NCBI GenBank assembly: GCA_008694505.1
Contig: VZDJ01004378.1
Span: 15,386,148-15,450,147 of the forward strand
Source: Cyanoderma ruficeps
Taxonomy: Eukaryota; Chordata; Aves; Passeriformes; Timaliidae
Reading direction: 5' to 3'
Length of the DNA: 64,000 bases
How positions within the stretch are numbered: position 1 is the first letter of the stretch; each line of letters opens with the position of its first letter. This document shows positions 62,386 through 64,000 of the stretch, piece after piece. The notes under the pieces were generated by a model. The model saw only the letters and a program-made list of their open reading frames with translations. It had not been told where the DNA came from and did not search any database. The position numbers and the translations under genes are program-made.

Positions 62386-64000
62386 ATGATACTATAAAAA
62401 TTATGAGGTTTACTTTACTGTGAATATTTGGCAAGACAACTAAAAAAGTACTATTAACTAAGTGGGATATTCACACTGATACAATTCAAATGTGAAAGCT
62501 GAAAGTGGGCAGCATATGCTGCAAGTCCCATCAAAGGAATGTTACAGATACATCAAGTAAAAAGGTGAAGCCCATGGTTCTTGATGTGATGAAGGCTTCT
62601 AATTTTTGCTTTTTAGGATCAATATAAGCTGCTTCTGTATCTAATACCAACACATCAGAGGTCGGATCAGAAAGAATCAACATGTTGGGTTACAAGCTTT
62701 CAGCTATCCTCCCTTGCCAATACAGAAATTAGATCATGCCTATGCAATATAAATAGAGGTTCCTGTGCAAAACTGGAATGAAGGAGGTAAGAAAGAAAAG
62801 CCAGCACAAACAAAAAACCCACAAACAAACAAAACAACAAAAAAATCAATCAAGATAACTGCCAACATGCAAATTAATTCCCTTAATTAGTTCTTAATAT
62901 GGCTATGCATATCATCTGTTGCTTGCAATTACAAACCCAGATAACTGTATTTTGCCTCTTCTTCCTCTCTGACAGTGTGGTCTGCTGTGCAACCTGCCTG
63001 TTCTCCCTGACAGTCTCTGTGAGGAATACTGCAGCCACATAGCTGCTTGCAGAAACTTTATATATCTGTGCCCTCGCTATGGGAAAATAAATTCATTTCA
63101 ACCTCATTACTCAAACAGATTCTGTTTCAACAGCTCAATTTATTTCCCCAAACCTCTGCAAGAAAGGGAACTGGCTAAGGATCAAACTTGGCAAAATGAA
63201 ACCAGTGTTTGCTGCCGTTCAAAAGCAACAGGTTGAAGTTGGTACTTGTGCTCCTTACTGAATGTGTTCAGTGGACTTGATTATTTGCCTATGAGGTTTT
63301 AAGTCTCAGATTCCCATTGGCTATCTCAATATTCACACATTAGCAAGTTGAAGGCAAGCAGAAAATGTTGCAGGGAGACTTTAACTTCTGCTCATCAAAA
63401 AGTTGTGATTTTTTTTTTTTGTCTTCCATGTGTTCTGAGAAAAATTAGGTTCATAATCACAGTACTGAAAGCTCTGCTCTCTGATGGTCAGGATGGTTCA
63501 AGAGCCTGCCCCCTGCTTCTCTGGACAGCTGTCATTGCAAAGGCTGGCCCTCTGGCTCTTGCTGCTGGGTTCTGTGCTTCAGTGTTCAGAGCCAGTGATA
63601 GATCTTCTCATTAGTGGGCTGCTGTTTGGGGATTTTATTTTGCCTGGTGATGGGCCAAAACCTGAGGCTGGGAGATTGCCAGGTTTGATGTCAGGCGTAT
63701 TTATTTCCTTTAGGATCAGCTGGCTTTAAGCTAGCTTTTTATCCAGGCAAAGGGGCAACTTCAGAGGATTTGTGGGACCAGCTCTGAAAGCAGTGTTTGG
63801 TCTTCAAGTTATTTATTGAAGTATTTAGCACTGATGACAGCAAGTGCTGAAGTAGCTCAAAGGTAATTACCCATTTTTCCTTGTATGGCCAAAAAAAGAT
63901 GGACTCCACCAGCTGGTTGGAAAACAAAGCAAAGTTTCATTCTAGATGCAAAATAACCCAGAGGGTTTCTTGTTGTGTGGCTGGAAAAAAAAAAAAATCC

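Larger units (their letters stand above)
52474..64000 (-). other. WIF1: WIF1 intron 2 (partial, runs off the window)
   Basis: More than 11.5 kb. Exon 2 should encode the FTWQA region of the WIF domain, and no such sequence was found on the minus strand. Contents: CR1 at 53798-54246, a CR1 3'-tip remnant at 62357-62385, candidate conserved stretches at 55560-55890 and 60040-60300, a 3 x 12-bp tandem repeat at 58724-58759, and a protein-like 50-codon ORF at 62531-62683. Confidence 0.8.

Noticed and set aside
1..64000. CRISPR arrays, operons, bacterial insertion sequences
   Set aside because: The sequence is vertebrate nuclear DNA; no spaced direct-repeat arrays or prokaryotic gene organisation were seen.

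Overview
The window is vertebrate nuclear DNA and almost certainly avian. It is AT-rich and gene-sparse. Several CR1 LINE 3' ends and avian-style endogenous-retrovirus LTRs lie in it, and its only confident gene is split into short exons with standard GT-AG introns. That gene is WIF1 (Wnt inhibitory factor 1) on the minus strand. Exons 3 to 10 are present between 52473 and about 32105. They encode the C-terminal part of the Wnt-binding WIF domain, five EGF-like repeats and the C-terminal tail ending in ESNYIW. Together they give about 283 of an expected 379 residues. Exons 1 and 2 (signal peptide and first half of the WIF domain) were not found and presumably lie beyond base 64000, which makes intron 2 longer than 11.5 kb.

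Layout: 1-32104 is the 3' flank of WIF1. I see no protein-coding gene there. It holds an ERVL-type LTR (about 9539-10639, +), a decayed gag-pro-RT relic (about 12930-14470, +), an LTR-like element (about 18490-19230, +), a probable solo LTR (about 20937-21346, -), CR1 fragments (about 21701-22040 minus, 26940-27325 plus), a CTTT microsatellite (22771-22844) and stretches that look like conserved non-coding DNA, the best at 19860-20260. WIF1 follows from 32105. Its 3' UTR has two AATAAA signals, and the introns hold an old CR1 (49806-50290), a tRNA-like SINE relic (48660-48900), a younger CR1 (53798-54246) and a pair of related ~100-bp repeats in introns 4 and 7.

The secreted WIF1 product binds Wnt ligands outside the cell and blocks their access to Frizzled/LRP receptors. 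The EGF array is very regular: each repeat is exactly one 96-bp exon with phase-1 introns on both sides. TCF/LEF-like motifs in two candidate regulatory stretches would fit feedback control by Wnt signalling, but this is inference from short motifs only.

I found no evidence for a new enzymatic, defence or mobile system. The most unusual items are the shared intronic repeat pair, the uniform exon-per-EGF architecture, a protein-like 50-codon minus-strand ORF in intron 2 and a cysteine-rich ORF in intron 8.
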